The notes: generated by a model from the letters alone, not told the origin. Shown: positions 19,217 through 28,640, numbered from the stretch's first letter. The stretch: DNA of 64,000 nt from Nocardia carnea NBRC 14403 (GCF_000308515.1 NZ_BAFV01000025.1:1-64000), one strand, 5' to 3'. A program made the numbers and translations.

Positions 19217-20509
19217 ATGACGCCCCCGCACAACTACCTTGCCGTGATCAAGGTCGTCGGTATCGGCGGCGGCGGCGTGAACGCCGTCAACCGAATGATC
19301 GAGCAAGGCCTGAAGGGTGTCGAGTTCATCGCGGTGAACACCGACGCCCAGGCACTGCTGATGAGCGATGCCGACGTGAAGCTCGATGTCGGGCGTGAGC
19401 TCACCCGGGGACTCGGCGCCGGCGCCGACCCGGAGGTAGGCCGTAAGGCCGCCGAGGATCACAAGGACGAGATCGAAGAGGTGCTCAAGGGCGCCGATAT
19501 GGTCTTCGTGACCGCGGGTGAGGGCGGCGGTACCGGTACCGGCGGTGCGCCCGTGGTCGCGAGTATCGCGCGCAAACTGGGCGCGCTGACCATCGGTGTG
19601 GTCACCCGGCCGTTCTCGTTCGAGGGCAAACGCCGCGGTAACCAGGCCGAGGTCGGCATCAATATGCTGCGCGAATCCTGCGACACCCTGATCGTGATCC
19701 CCAACGACCGGCTGCTGCAGCTCGGCGATGCGGCGGTGAGCCTGATGGATGCCTTCCGCTCCGCCGACGAAGTACTCCTCAACGGTGTGCAGGGCATCAC
19801 CGATCTGATCACCACCCCGGGCCTGATCAACGTCGACTTCGCCGACGTCAAGAGCGTGATGTCCGGTGCGGGGAGCGCGTTGATGGGTATCGGTTCCTCC
19901 CGGGGGGAGGGCAGATCGGTGAAAGCGGCCGAAGCGGCGATCAACTCGCCGCTGCTGGAGGCCTCGATGGACGGTGCGCACGGTGTCCTGCTCTCGATCG
20001 CCGGCGGTTCGGATCTCGGCCTGTTCGAGATCAACGAGGCTGCGTCATTGGTGCAGGAAGCCGCCCATATCGAGGCAAACATCATCTTCGGTACGGTGAT
20101 CGACGATTCGCTCGGCGACGAGGTGCGGGTCACCGTTATCGCCGCCGGGTTCGACGGCGGCGGTCCGACCAGACGCACCTTCGATACGGCGAGCAGCCGG
20201 GGTTCGCTCGGTTCCGGGCGAACGGCGGAGATCTCCGCCCAGTCCGCGCGCAGCGCCGAACTCGGCCACTCCCGTACCGCCGAACTCGGTGCCGCACGCG
20301 GTCATTCCGAAGAGCCCGCGTCCCTGCGGTCGTCGGAAACGGGTTCGTCGGTGGCCCGGGGCCCGGCGCCGAGCTACCGCGATACCGAACGCAGCCGCCC
20401 GCAGGTGGATCCGACCCTCACGCACAACAGCCGGTCGCATATCCAGCCGTCGCCGGAGCTGCCCGACGATGACGACGACGTCGACGTCCCGGATTTCATG
20501 CGCCGCTGA
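19217..20509 (+). CDS. ftsZ: Cell division GTPase FtsZ
   Basis: FtsZ is the tubulin-like GTPase that forms the Z ring. From the ATG at 19217 ([20 protein letters not shown]) it has 430 residues. The nucleotide signature GGGTGTG is at 104-110, and NVDFADVK is the catalytic T7-loop region. After the globular domain there is a Ser/Arg/Ala-rich linker and an acidic C-terminal peptide ending [10 protein letters not shown], the tail that SepF and FtsW bind in actinobacteria. An upstream in-frame start at 19106 would add 37 unconserved residues over the probable promoter and is rejected. No ftsA gene accompanies it, so SepF is the likely membrane anchor. Confidence 0.98.
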   Translation: MTPPHNYLAVIKVVGIGGGGVNAVNRMIEQGLKGVEFIAVNTDAQALLMSDADVKLDVGRELTRGLGAGADPEVGRKAAEDHKDEIEEVLKGADMVFVTAGEGGGTGTGGAPVVASIARKLGALTIGVVTRPFSFEGKRRGNQAEVGINMLRESCDTLIVIPNDRLLQLGDAAVSLMDAFRSADEVLLNGVQGITDLITTPGLINVDFADVKSVMSGAGSALMGIGSSRGEGRSVKAAEAAINSPLLEASMDGAHGVLLSIAGGSDLGLFEINEAASLVQEAAHIEANIIFGTVIDDSLGDEVRVTVIAAGFDGGGPTRRTFDTASSRGSLGSGRTAEISAQSARSAELGHSRTAELGAARGHSEEPASLRSSETGSSVARGPAPSYRDTERSRPQVDPTLTHNSRSHIQPSPELPDDDDDVDVPDFMRR

Positions 20510-20530
20510 CGCACCACGGCTTGCTCGATA

Positions 20531-20558
20531 TCCGGCGCGGCCGACAGGCCGCGCCGGA
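20531..20558 (+). terminator. Terminator at the end of the dcw operon
   Basis: TCCGGCGCGGCC (20531-20542) and GGCCGCGCCGGA (20547-20558) form a perfect 12-bp stem with a GACA loop, 22 nt after the ftsZ stop. There is no clear U-run, as is usual in high-GC actinobacteria. Confidence 0.75.
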
Positions 20559-20592
20559 ACGGCCGGTGAGTGGGCTACCACGCTGTGCCCAT

Positions 20593-20598
20593 TAGGCT
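20593..20598 (+). promoter_or_regulatory. -10 element for leaderless pgeF
   Basis: TAGGCT lies 7 nt before the pgeF ATG with no ribosome-binding site between, the layout of a leaderless actinobacterial transcript starting at the A of the ATG. It also helps choose the start at 20606. Confidence 0.55.
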
Positions 20599-20605
20599 CG
20601 ACATC

Positions 20606-21334
20606 ATGACTGCGCCACCGGTACTCACCGTTCGACGGGTAGTGACCACGCGCGCGGGGGGTTTCTCCGCGCCACCCTACGATTCGTTCAACCTGGGCGA
20701 CCATGTCGGTGACGATCCGGATGCGGTGCGGCGCAACCGCGCCCGCCTCGCCGCCTCGCTGGACCTCCCCGCCGATCATCTGATCTGGATGGATCAGATC
20801 CACGGGCGGACCGTCGTGACGGTCGACGGTCCGCGTGACGAACCGGTGCCGGGCACCGATGCGCTGGTCACCGCGCGGCCCGGGCTGGCGCTGGTGGTGC
20901 TGACTGCCGACTGTGTGCCGATCCTGCTCTCCGACGACGAAGCCGGTGTGATCGCGGCGGTCCACGCGGGCCGGGTGGGGGCGCGGATCGGGATCGTGCC
21001 TCGCGTGCTGGAGGCGATGGTCGCTGCCGGGGCGCGGCCCGAGCGGATCGGTGCGCTGCTGGGGCCGGCGGCCAGCGGGCGGCAGTACGAGGTGCCCGCC
21101 GAGATGCGTGCCGATGTCGAGGCGCATCTGCCCGGCAGTGCCACGACAACAGCGCGGGGTACACCGGGATTGGATCTGCGCGCCGGAATCCGGCGTCAGC
21201 TCACCGCGGCCGGGGTCGGCGCCGTCGCCGAGGATCCGCGCTGCACCATCGAGGACACCACCCTGTTCAGCCATCGCCGCGGTGCGCCGACCGGCCGGCT
21301 GGGCAGCGTTATCTGGATGGAGCCCGCCACCTAG
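20606..21334 (+). CDS. pgeF: Peptidoglycan editing factor PgeF / YfiH (laccase-domain) family
   Basis: This 242-residue protein of the YfiH/LACC1 family follows ftsZ, as in mycobacteria. The family uses a His-Cys-His zinc site; here the likely ligands are the His in MDQIHGR, the Cys in LTADCVPILLSD and the His in AAVHAGRVGA. Family members have been described as polyphenol oxidases, purine nucleoside-processing enzymes and, in E. coli, a factor correcting misincorporated L-serine in peptidoglycan precursors. The usual HAGWRG segment reads HAGRVG here, so the tryptophan is lost. The start at 20606 is favoured by the -10 element 7 nt upstream; an in-frame start at 20570 is less likely. Confidence 0.85.
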   Translation: MTAPPVLTVRRVVTTRAGGFSAPPYDSFNLGDHVGDDPDAVRRNRARLAASLDLPADHLIWMDQIHGRTVVTVDGPRDEPVPGTDALVTARPGLALVVLTADCVPILLSDDEAGVIAAVHAGRVGARIGIVPRVLEAMVAAGARPERIGALLGPAASGRQYEVPAEMRADVEAHLPGSATTTARGTPGLDLRAGIRRQLTAAGVGAVAEDPRCTIEDTTLFSHRRGAPTGRLGSVIWMEPAT

Positions 21335-21459
21335 GTACTCCGGCATCGTCGGGGGCAGCCGCGGCCCGGTACTGCGCTGGGCCGCGGATCCGGTTTCCGA
21401 GCGCGGAGGAGGAGATTCATGATCACAGCGATACGCGGAAACCGGTTGGGCGGCCGACG

Positions 21460-22338
21460 ATGAGCGGCGGGATCGGGCGCGACGCTCGGGGCGAACGCAC
21501 CGGGGGTCCGGGGGGTTCGGCCGGACCCACGCCCGGCGGTGGTCCGCAGAACGCAGCCGGCGCGGTTCCCCGAGTCGCGGGACCCGCTGTCCCGGACAGT
21601 GGACCACCGGAGCCGGGAAGTGCGGCCCGCGCCGATGTGCTGGCCCGCCGACTCACCGGCCTGCTCGCCCGCATCGAGGCAGCGTGCACGGCCGCAGGCC
21701 GCGATTCCGGCGAGGTACGGCTGTTGCCGGTGACAAAATATTTTCCGGCCTCGGATATCGCCCTGCTTCATCGTCTGGGCCGCCACGACTTCGGCGAGAA
21801 CCGGCCTCAGGAGGCCGGTGCCAAAGCGGGTGAACTGCACGATTTACGGCCCCTGCGCTGGCATCTGATCGGCCGGTTGCAGCGGAACAAGGCGCGGCAG
21901 GTGGCGCGCTGGGCGCATGCCGTCCAATCGGTGGACAGCGAACGTCTGGCGACCGCCCTGGAAACGGCGGTCGCCGCGGCATTGGACGCCGGTGAACGGC
22001 AGCAGCCGCTGGAGGTACTGATCCAGGTGAGCCTGGACGCCGACCCGGCCCGTGGCGGGGTGGAACCCGCCGGTGTCGCGGCGCTGGCGGACCGGATCGC
22101 GAGCTCCGCGGAACTCCGGTTGGCGGGGATTATGGCTATTCCGCCGCTGGTCGCCGATCCAGATGCGGAATTCGCGCGGCTGGCCGAGGTCCACAGCCGG
22201 TTACGCGCCGCGCATCCCACTGCCACAGAACTGTCCGCGGGGATGTCCAATGATCTTGAAAGAGCTATTGCCCATGGATCGACGTGTGTGCGTGTCGGTA
22301 CCGCCCTCATGGGCGAGCGACCGATAACCTCGGCGTAG
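21460..22338 (+). CDS. YggS family pyridoxal phosphate homeostasis protein
   Basis: This is a fold-type III PLP-binding protein (YggS/PLPBP/ProSC) that buffers free pyridoxal phosphate; no catalysis is established. The PLP lysine is K93 in RLLPVTKYFPASDI. Other family segments are HDFGENRPQEAGAK, WHLIGRLQRNKAR, LIQVSLD and LSAGMSNDLERAIAHGSTCVRVG. At 292 residues it is longer than the usual 230-250 because of about 55 N-terminal residues rich in Gly, Pro and Ala. Either the extension is real or translation starts further in; no strong ribosome-binding site decides. It lies between pgeF and sepF, as in many Gram-positive dcw regions. Confidence 0.92.
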   Translation: MSGGIGRDARGERTGGPGGSAGPTPGGGPQNAAGAVPRVAGPAVPDSGPPEPGSAARADVLARRLTGLLARIEAACTAAGRDSGEVRLLPVTKYFPASDIALLHRLGRHDFGENRPQEAGAKAGELHDLRPLRWHLIGRLQRNKARQVARWAHAVQSVDSERLATALETAVAAALDAGERQQPLEVLIQVSLDADPARGGVEPAGVAALADRIASSAELRLAGIMAIPPLVADPDAEFARLAEVHSRLRAAHPTATELSAGMSNDLERAIAHGSTCVRVGTALMGERPITSA

Positions 22339-22346
22339 CAAACAAA

Positions 22347-22440
22347 CCTCATCAGTCACATTCGACACATATGCTGGGACACGACGAGGGCTGAGCAAGA
22401 CTTCAACACCCGGCCGCCACCGGGGCCGAAGGAAGGTCGA
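22347..22440 (+). promoter_or_regulatory. Promoter and leader of the repeat ORF-sepF unit
   Basis: TATGCT at 22370-22375 is a good -10 hexamer in a locally AT-rich stretch after the yggS stop. A start point near 22381 would give a leader of about 65 nt ending in GGAAGG (22431-22436), a proper distance from the ATG at 22446 and not from the sepF ATG 252 nt away. The natural ribosome entry site therefore serves the repeat ORF. Confidence 0.5.
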
Positions 22441-22445
22441 CCAGA

Positions 22446-22691
22446 ATGAGCGAGCGCAGCGAGCGAGTAGTGGGCGCAGCCACGAGCGTGGTCGTGAACG
22501 GGCCGAGCGTCAGCGAGGTGCGGTCGCGGAGTGAGCGCAGCGAGCGACTTATGGGCGCAGCCACGAGTGTGGTCGTGAACGGGCCGAGCGTCAGCGAGGT
22601 GCGGTCGCGGAGTGAGCGCAGCGAGCGACTTATGGGCGCAGCCACGAGTGTGGTCGTGACGGAGCCGAGCGTCAGCGAGGCGCAGTCATGA
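22446..22691 (+). CDS. Small repeat-encoded ORF coupled to sepF
   Basis: This 81-residue open frame consists of M plus three copies of a 27-residue unit that starts SERSER and continues with GAATSVVV and PSVSE. It has its own GGAAGG site 9 nt upstream and its TGA overlaps the ATG of sepF (ATGA at 22688-22691). Codon third positions are GC-rich, as in real genes here. The peptide has no recognisable domain. It may be a translated leader that delivers ribosomes to sepF by reinitiation, or a non-functional by-product of an inserted DNA repeat kept open in frame. Translation is inferred only from layout. Confidence 0.4.
   Translation: MSERSERVVGAATSVVVNGPSVSEVRSRSERSERLMGAATSVVVNGPSVSEVRSRSERSERLMGAATSVVVTEPSVSEAQS
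22449..22691 (+). repeat. Three tandem 81-bp repeats
   Basis: Units run 22449-22529, 22530-22610 and 22611-22691, exactly 81 bp each. Units 1 and 2 differ at 5 positions; unit 3 matches unit 2 until its last 35 bases and then diverges into the sepF junction. Each unit contains GAGCGCAGCGAGCGA and a CACGA(N6)TCGTG inverted repeat (for example around 22480-22497). Because 81 is a multiple of 3, the frame stays open through all copies. There are no unique spacers, so it is not a CRISPR array. Confidence 0.95.
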
Positions 22692-23464
22692 GCACACTGC
22701 ACAAGTTCAAGGCGTACTTCGGCATGGTTCCGCTCGAGGATTACGAAGACGACTACGTCGACGATCGCACGCCCCGTGGGGTCGAGGATCGTGGCGGGCG
22801 CCGGCCGCGTGACTACTCCGACCGCGCTCCCCGCGACTACGACGACCGTCCCGACTACGACCGGTACGCCGAGGACCGTTACGACGGTCCCGACTACCGT
22901 GAGGCGCCGTACAAGTCCTCGTACCAGCCCAGCTACCCGCCGCCCCGGCGGGACGACTACCCGGGCGACACCTACGCCGACGATTACGAGGGCCCGCGCC
23001 GCCCCACCCGGATCGACGCCGCCGCTTCCGGCCGGTATCGTCCGGGCGGCGGTGCCTCCCTGCGCGGCGCGACCAGGGGAGCGCTGGCAGTCGATCCCGA
23101 TGCCGAGGAGCGACGGCTGGCCGAACGGGTCCGTCCCGAACCGGCCGCCGCCCGCCGTCCCGCGATCTTCGAGGACGGAGGTCCCTTGTCCAAGATCACC
23201 ACGCTGCGCCCGCGTGACTACAGCGAAGCGGCGATCATCGGCGAACGGTTCCGGGAGGGCAACCCGGTGATCATGGACCTGGTCGACCTGAGCAATGCCG
23301 ACGCCAAACGCCTGGTCGACTTCGCTGCCGGGCTGGCGTTCGCCCTGCGCGGCTCGTTCGACAAGGTGGCTACCAAGGTGTTCCTGCTCTCTCCGGCCGA
23401 TGTCGACGTATCGGCCGAGGAGCGTCGCCGTATCGCCGAAACCGGTTTCTACAACCAGAAATAG
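22688..23464 (+). CDS. sepF: Cell division protein SepF
   Basis: SepF anchors FtsZ to the membrane and is the main FtsZ partner in actinobacteria lacking FtsA. It has 258 residues. The N-terminus [15 protein letters not shown] is the conserved amphipathic membrane-binding helix, which fixes the start at 22688. A long Asp/Tyr/Arg/Pro-rich disordered linker (about 18-165) follows, then the SepF core (about 168-258) with [42 protein letters not shown] and [10 protein letters not shown]. The only nearby ribosome-binding candidate is GAGG at 22677-22680, which belongs to the last repeat unit, so translation probably depends on the upstream repeat ORF. Confidence 0.96.
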   Translation: MSTLHKFKAYFGMVPLEDYEDDYVDDRTPRGVEDRGGRRPRDYSDRAPRDYDDRPDYDRYAEDRYDGPDYREAPYKSSYQPSYPPPRRDDYPGDTYADDYEGPRRPTRIDAAASGRYRPGGGASLRGATRGALAVDPDAEERRLAERVRPEPAAARRPAIFEDGGPLSKITTLRPRDYSEAAIIGERFREGNPVIMDLVDLSNADAKRLVDFAAGLAFALRGSFDKVATKVFLLSPADVDVSAEERRRIAETGFYNQK

Positions 23465-23556
23465 CGGCCGTCGCGCCCGTGGGGGGCGCGACGTTGCCGG
23501 GACCGAAGTCGGCGCGGGCATTTTGCACCGCGCCGATTTTGCGGCAGAGTGAGACC

Positions 23557-23859
23557 GTGGCCTTGTTCGCGGTGCTGTACTTCGTACTGTTCATCTTCTG
23601 GCTGTTGCTGATCAGCCGGGTGATCGTCGAGTTCATCCGTAGTTTCGCCCGCGACTGGCGTCCCACCGGGGTGGTCGTCGTGATCCTCGAGGTGATCTTC
23701 ACGATCACCGATCCTCCCGTGAAGCTGCTGCGACGGTTGATACCACCGGTCTCGCTGGGCGGAATTCGACTGGATTTGTCGATTATGGTCCTGCTGTTCC
23801 TGGTGTTCATCCTGATGTCCGTCGTCAGCGGCCTCGGCGGGTCGGTAGCTCCGGTGTGA
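23557..23859 (+). CDS. YggT family membrane protein
   Basis: This integral membrane protein of about 100 residues has two hydrophobic segments (FAVLYFVLFIFWLLLISRVI and IMVLLFLVFILMSVV) flanking the family motif FTITDPPVKLLRRLIPP. I chose the GTG at 23557 because the hydrophobic segment begins at once; the frame is open to 23479. YggT proteins accompany sepF and divIVA in many Gram-positive dcw regions. Their function is uncertain; roles in division and osmotic stress have been suggested. Confidence 0.88.
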   Translation: MALFAVLYFVLFIFWLLLISRVIVEFIRSFARDWRPTGVVVVILEVIFTITDPPVKLLRRLIPPVSLGGIRLDLSIMVLLFLVFILMSVVSGLGGSVAPV

Positions 23860-23922
23860 CAGAATGGTCCGAGAAGACTTGCCAGAGCCGCTAGATCTGA
23901 CAACGCGCGAAGGGATCCTTCC

Positions 23923-24768
23923 ATGCCGCTGACCCCAGCCGATGTGCACAACGTCGCGTTCAGCAAACCGCCTATCGGGAAACGCGGCTACAACGAGGAC
24001 GAAGTCGATGCCTTCCTGGATCTGGTCGAGCAGGAACTTTCCCGGCTGATCGAAGAGAATGCGGATCTTCGCCAGCGGGTTGCCGAGCTCGATGCGGAGC
24101 TGGCCGATGCCAAGAGCAGCCGCGGTCCGGCCGGTGCCGGGCACGGTAAACCGGTGCAGCAGGCGCCGCCGCCGGAACCGGTGAAACCGCCGGTCCAGGC
24201 GCCGCCTTCGGTCCCCATCCCGGCGGTTCCGGCCGCGCCCGCCGTAGCGGATGCGGGCGCCGACGCGAATATGCAGGCCGCGAAGGTACTGAGCCTGGCG
24301 CAGGAGATGGCCGACCGGCTCACCAGCGACGCGAAAACCGAAGCCGAGAATTTGCTGGCCAATGCCCGCGCCAATTCCGAGCGGCTGGTCAACGATGCGC
24401 GGGCCCGCTCGGAAGAGATGGTCGCCGACGCCCGGCACAAATCCGATGCCATGCTCTCCGATGCGCAGACCCGGTCCGACAGCCAGCTGCGGCAGGCCAA
24501 GGAGAAGGCCGACGCGCTGCAGGCCGATGCCGAGCGCAAGCACACCGAGATCATGGGCACCATCACCCAGCAGCGCAATGTCCTCGAGAGCCGGATCCAG
24601 ACCCTCAAAACCTTCGAACGCGAGTATCGGGTGCGCTTGAAATCGTATCTGGAATCGCAGCTCGAAGAGCTGGAGAACCGTGGGTCGGCCGTACCGGTGG
24701 ACGAGGGTGACACCTTCGATACCGGGGCCAACCAGCTGGCTCCCGCATCGTTCGGCCAGGGCGAGTAA
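23923..24768 (+). CDS. wag31: Polar growth scaffold Wag31 (DivIVA)
   Basis: Wag31/DivIVA is the coiled-coil scaffold that marks cell poles and directs tip growth in actinobacteria. It has 281 residues. The N-terminal DivIVA domain (about 1-60) begins [20 protein letters not shown] and includes [18 protein letters not shown] Pro/Ala-rich linker (about 65-105) follows, then a long coiled coil with repeated alanine-rich heptads (about 110-255). In mycobacteria the homologue is phosphorylated in the linker by Ser/Thr kinases; no equivalent site is claimed here. It stands 63 nt after the yggT gene. Confidence 0.97.
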   Translation: MPLTPADVHNVAFSKPPIGKRGYNEDEVDAFLDLVEQELSRLIEENADLRQRVAELDAELADAKSSRGPAGAGHGKPVQQAPPPEPVKPPVQAPPSVPIPAVPAAPAVADAGADANMQAAKVLSLAQEMADRLTSDAKTEAENLLANARANSERLVNDARARSEEMVADARHKSDAMLSDAQTRSDSQLRQAKEKADALQADAERKHTEIMGTITQQRNVLESRIQTLKTFEREYRVRLKSYLESQLEELENRGSAVPVDEGDTFDTGANQLAPASFGQGE

Positions 24769-24824
24769 GCGCTCGATACCGCTGGGCGCGAACGGGCACC
24801 CGGCCTGCTGTCCTGGGGGTCATC

Positions 24825-25022
24825 ATGCTTGTCTTGACACTGGCGCTCGCCGCGATCGGCCTGGTCCTGCTGATCCTGTCGCTGACCACCGGGTCGGTGA
24901 TCTGGGCCTGGGGCTGCATCGTGGTGTGCGGGCTCGGTGCTGTGGTGTTGCTGGTGAGCGCGCTGTCGATGCGTGCACCCGAGGAGGAGTTGCCGCCGCG
25001 GGATCAGCACGCGAAACACTGA
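24825..25022 (+). CDS. Small two-helix membrane protein downstream of wag31
   Basis: This 65-residue protein begins MLVLTLALAAIGLVLLILSL, with a GGGGGT site 4 nt upstream of the ATG. It consists of two membrane helices (about 2-20 and 27-48) and a short acidic then basic tail. A small membrane gene after wag31 is conserved in mycobacteria (Rv2144c-like, from memory). The function is unknown; the position suggests a link to polar growth, but that is guilt by association only. Confidence 0.8.
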   Translation: MLVLTLALAAIGLVLLILSLTTGSVIWAWGCIVVCGLGAVVLLVSALSMRAPEEELPPRDQHAKH

Positions 25023-25106
25023 CGAGGACTACTGCGAACGAGAACCGAACTGTCCTTCCGTGGTGCGCGGCGGGGGCGGGCCTTATAAGTAGTTGACCGT
25101 CACGGT

Positions 25107-25382
25107 TAGAATCAAACCTGTCAGGCGACGATCCGGCCATCACCGGGGAGCTTTCGGAAGAACGGCGCCGTGCAGCGGCTCTCGTGCGCTGCACTACACG
25201 CTCAGTAGAACCGAACGGGGTCAGCCCGTCACAGCTGGAAACGAGTGGTCCGCCCGCCCTGCCGGGCAGGGTGGACAAGCGGGGTGGTACCGCGGTACCG
25301 GAGCACCGATTGCGCCGGTCGTCGTCCCCGTGCCGGATACGAGAGCGCTGCGGCGCCGGGCACGAGGAGATGTGAATCCGCG
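25107..25382 (+). promoter_or_regulatory. T-box riboswitch of ileS
   Basis: TAGAAT at 25107-25112 is a likely -10. The leader then shows the specifier ATC (isoleucine) at 25139-25141 within CCGGCCATCACCGGGG, and the T-box core GGGTGGTACCGCGG at 25282-25295, whose TGGT (25285-25288) would pair with the tRNA acceptor end. Actinobacterial ileS T-boxes of this kind act on translation: uncharged tRNA-Ile stabilises the antisequestrator and frees the ribosome-binding site. The likely site here is GAGGAG at 25364-25369, 13 nt before the ATG. No terminator with a U-run is seen, agreeing with translational control. Confidence 0.9.
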
Positions 25383-28300
25383 ATGGCGGACGAGAATTCC
25401 AGCAGCAGCGCATACCCGCGCGTCGATCTCGGCGGCGGATCGGGCGTGACCTTCCCCGAGATGGAACGGGCCGTCCTGGACGCATGGGCCGCCGACGGAA
25501 CCTTCCGCGCCAGCATCGACAACCGCGCCCCCGCGCCGGATGCGGCGGGACCGGCCGGCGCCGGTGAGTTCGTGTTCTACGACGGCCCGCCGTTTGCCAA
25601 CGGTCTGCCGCACTACGGTCATTTGCTCACCGGATACGTCAAAGATGTCATCCCACGTTTTCAGACCATGCTCGGGAAACGGGTCGATCGGCGATTCGGC
25701 TGGGACTGCCACGGACTGCCCGCGGAAATAGAAGCGGAGAAGCAGCTCGGTATCACGGACAAATCACAGATCGACTCGATGGGTCTCGCGGAATTCAATG
25801 CGGCGTGCAAGAATTCGGTACTCCGCTATACCGGGGAATGGCGCGACTATGTGACCCGCCAGGCGCGCTGGGTGGACTTCGACAACGATTACAAGACCCT
25901 CGATCTCGACTTCATGGAGTCGGTGATGTGGGCATTCAAATCGCTGTACGAGAAGGGCCTCATCTACCAGGGTTTCCGGGTACTGCCCTACAGCTGGTAC
26001 GAGCAGACGCCGCTGTCGAACCAGGAGACCCGGCTCGACGACGCGTACAAGATGCGCCAGGATCCGGCGGTCACCGTGGATATGGTGCTCCAGGTACCGG
26101 CCGAGCATCCGCTGGCCGGACTCGACGGCGCGGCGGCGCTGGTCTGGACCACCACCCCCTGGACCCTGCCCTCGAACCTGGCGATCGCGGTGCACCCGGA
26201 TGTGCGCTACGTGCAGGTCCGTGGTGTCGACGGTAAGCGATACCTGCTGGCCGCCGAACGGCTCGGCCACTACGCCCGCGAACTCGGGGAGGAACCGGCG
26301 GTACTCGGCGAGTACGACGGCGCCGCGCTGGTGGGCCTCGAGTACCGGCCGCCGTTCGATTTCTTCGCCGGCCATCCCCGGGCACACCGGGTGCTGTCGG
26401 CCGACTATGTCGCCACCGACTCCGGTACCGGCCTGGTGCATCTCGCGCCCGCGTTCGGTGAAGAGGATATGGACGTGTGCAGCGCCAACGGGATCGAACT
26501 GGTGCAGCCGCTCGATCCGGGCGGCAAGTTCACCTCGATGGTGCCCCCGTACGAGGGGCTGATGGTCTTCGATGCCAACCCGGTGATCATCAAGGACCTC
26601 AAGGCCGCCGGGAAACTGTTGCGGCACGAGACCATCGAGCACTCCTATCCGCACAGCTGGCGGTCGGGGCAGCCGCTGATCTATATGGCGGTGCCGTCCT
26701 GGTTCGTCGGGGTGACCGAGTTCCGCGACCGGATGGTGGAGTTGAACAAGCGGGTCAACTGGGTGCCCGAACATATCCGGGACGGCCAGTTCGGCAAATG
26801 GCTCGAAGGCGCCCGGGACTGGAACATCAGCCGTAACCGCTACTGGGGCAGTCCGATCCCGGTGTGGACCTCCGACGATCCCACCTATCCCCGGATCGAT
26901 GTCTACGGTTCGCTCGACGAACTGGAACGCGATTTCGGGGTGCGGCCCACGGATCTGCACCGGCCGATGATCGACGAGCTGACCCGGCCCAACCCCGACG
27001 ATCCGACGGGGCGCTCGACCATGCGCCGGGTACCGGAAGTACTGGACTGCTGGTTCGAATCGGGATCCATGCCCTTCGCTCAGGTGCACTACCCGTTCGA
27101 GAACAAGGACTGGTTCGACTCCCACTTCCCGGGCGATTTCATCGTCGAGTACAACGGGCAGACCCGCGGCTGGTTCTACACCCTGCATGTGCTGGCGACC
27201 GCGCTGTTCGACAGCCCCGCGTTCGAGAACGTGGTCGCGCACGGCATCGTGCTGGGCGACGACGGCCTGAAGATGAGTAAGTCCAAGGGTAACTACCCGG
27301 ACGTCAACGAGGTGTTCGAGCGCGACGGCTCCGACGCCATGCGCTGGTTCCTGATGAGCTCGCCGGTCCTGCGCGGCGGGAACCTCATCGTCACCGAACG
27401 CGGTATCCGGGAGGGGGCGAGCCATGCCCTGCGACCGCTGTGGAACGCGTGGACCTTCCTGCAGCTGTACGCCCCCGAAACCGGCACCTGGCGCACGGAT
27501 TCGGCGAATGTGCTGGACCGCTACATCCTGGCGAAGCTGGCGCAGACCCGGGACGTGATGACCGCGGCGCTGACGGAGTTCGATATCGCCGGAGCCTGTG
27601 AGGAACTGCGGACCTTCGCCGACGCACTCACCAACTGGTATGTGCGCCGGTCGCGTTCGCGCTTCTGGGCCGAGGACCGGGACGCGGTCGATACCCTGCA
27701 CACCGTGCTGGAGGTCGCGACCCGGCTGGCGGCACCGCTGCTGCCGCTGGTGACCGAGGTGATCTGGCGCGGTCTCACCGGGGAACGGTCGGTGCATCTG
27801 GCCGATTGGCCCGCTGCCGATACGCTGCCCGCCGACCCGGAACTGGTCGCGGCGATGGACGAGGCGCGCACGGTGTGCTCGACCGTGCTGAGCCTGCGCA
27901 AGGCACAGCAGTTGCGGGTCCGCTTGCCGCTGGCGGAGGTGACAATCGCCGCCTCCGACGCCGAAAGGCTGGCGCCCTACGCCGATATCATCGCCGACGA
28001 GGTGAACGTCAAGAAGGTCGATCTGACCACCGACGTCGCCGCGCACGGCCGGTTCGAACTGGCCGTCAACGCCCGCGCGGCAGGGCCGCGGCTGGGTCGC
28101 GAGGTCCAGCAGGTGATCAAGGCGGTGAAGGCCGGCGAGTGGACGGAAAGCGCCGACGGTGTGGTCACCGCGGCCGGAATCGAGTTGCTGCCCGAGGAAT
28201 ACACGCAGCGGCTCGTGGCCGCCGAACCGGAATCCACCGCGGCGCTGCCCGGTAACGCCGGTCTGGTGGTGCTCGATTCGGTGGTCACCGAGGAACTCGA

Positions 28301-28550
28301 GGCCGAGGGCTGGGCCCGCGATATCATCCGGGACCTGCAGGAGACCCGGAAATCGCTGGGACTGGAGGTTTCCGACCGGATCACCGCGACACTCGAGGTA
28401 CCGGCGGACCGGCAGGAGTGGGCGCGGACCCACCGGGAACTCATCGCCGGTGAGGTCCTCGCTGTGGAGCTGGAATTCGGCGCGGTCGGCTCGGAGGGCG
28501 CCGAGCTGACGGGCGGGTCACGGGCGCGGATCGCGAAGGTCGGCCGGTAG
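25383..28550 (+). CDS. ileS: Isoleucyl-tRNA synthetase (type 2, eukaryote-like)
   Basis: This enzyme charges tRNA-Ile in the cytoplasm and edits mischarged valine. It has 1055 residues, the size of the long IleRS class. The class I signatures are H77-YGH80 and K630-MSKS634. The editing domain contains [11 protein letters not shown]. The long C-terminal region after the anticodon-binding domain is typical of the eukaryote-like type 2 enzymes, which in several bacteria are naturally less sensitive to mupirocin; that property is not shown by sequence alone. The start [15 protein letters not shown] follows the T-box leader. No catalytic motif is damaged. Confidence 0.97.
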   Translation: MADENSSSSAYPRVDLGGGSGVTFPEMERAVLDAWAADGTFRASIDNRAPAPDAAGPAGAGEFVFYDGPPFANGLPHYGHLLTGYVKDVIPRFQTMLGKRVDRRFGWDCHGLPAEIEAEKQLGITDKSQIDSMGLAEFNAACKNSVLRYTGEWRDYVTRQARWVDFDNDYKTLDLDFMESVMWAFKSLYEKGLIYQGFRVLPYSWYEQTPLSNQETRLDDAYKMRQDPAVTVDMVLQVPAEHPLAGLDGAAALVWTTTPWTLPSNLAIAVHPDVRYVQVRGVDGKRYLLAAERLGHYARELGEEPAVLGEYDGAALVGLEYRPPFDFFAGHPRAHRVLSADYVATDSGTGLVHLAPAFGEEDMDVCSANGIELVQPLDPGGKFTSMVPPYEGLMVFDANPVIIKDLKAAGKLLRHETIEHSYPHSWRSGQPLIYMAVPSWFVGVTEFRDRMVELNKRVNWVPEHIRDGQFGKWLEGARDWNISRNRYWGSPIPVWTSDDPTYPRIDVYGSLDELERDFGVRPTDLHRPMIDELTRPNPDDPTGRSTMRRVPEVLDCWFESGSMPFAQVHYPFENKDWFDSHFPGDFIVEYNGQTRGWFYTLHVLATALFDSPAFENVVAHGIVLGDDGLKMSKSKGNYPDVNEVFERDGSDAMRWFLMSSPVLRGGNLIVTERGIREGASHALRPLWNAWTFLQLYAPETGTWRTDSANVLDRYILAKLAQTRDVMTAALTEFDIAGACEELRTFADALTNWYVRRSRSRFWAEDRDAVDTLHTVLEVATRLAAPLLPLVTEVIWRGLTGERSVHLADWPAADTLPADPELVAAMDEARTVCSTVLSLRKAQQLRVRLPLAEVTIAASDAERLAPYADIIADEVNVKKVDLTTDVAAHGRFELAVNARAAGPRLGREVQQVIKAVKAGEWTESADGVVTAAGIELLPEEYTQRLVAAEPESTAALPGNAGLVVLDSVVTEELEAEGWARDIIRDLQETRKSLGLEVSDRITATLEVPADRQEWARTHRELIAGEVLAVELEFGAVGSEGAELTGGSRARIAKVGR

Positions 28551-28583
28551 GGAGGCCCTCGCCGGGTTCGGGCCTACCCCATT

Positions 28584-28615
28584 GATCGGTGGTGTGCGAG
28601 GGCATACCACCGATC
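28584..28615 (+). terminator. Terminator after ileS
   Basis: GATCGGTGGT (28584-28593) and ACCACCGATC (28606-28615) pair perfectly. The inner bases extend the stem to 14 pairs (one G-U) around a GAGG loop. It begins 33 nt after the ileS stop. Confidence 0.75.
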
Positions 28616-28640
28616 CACCTGGCTTCTCCGGTCCAAGCGA

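Noticed and set aside
22449..22691. CRISPR-like array
   Set aside because: The three 81-bp units are contiguous with no unique spacers and no cas genes nearby.
22403..23521. A 372-codon minus-strand frame over the repeat and sepF, with repeated SLRSL...TTTLVAAP words
   Set aside because: It is the antisense of the tandem repeat and of sepF; the sense strand has the conserved SepF protein and the ribosome-binding sites.
25093..25098. TTGACC as the -35 of the ileS promoter
   Set aside because: It is only 8 nt from the TAGAAT element, so it cannot be its -35.
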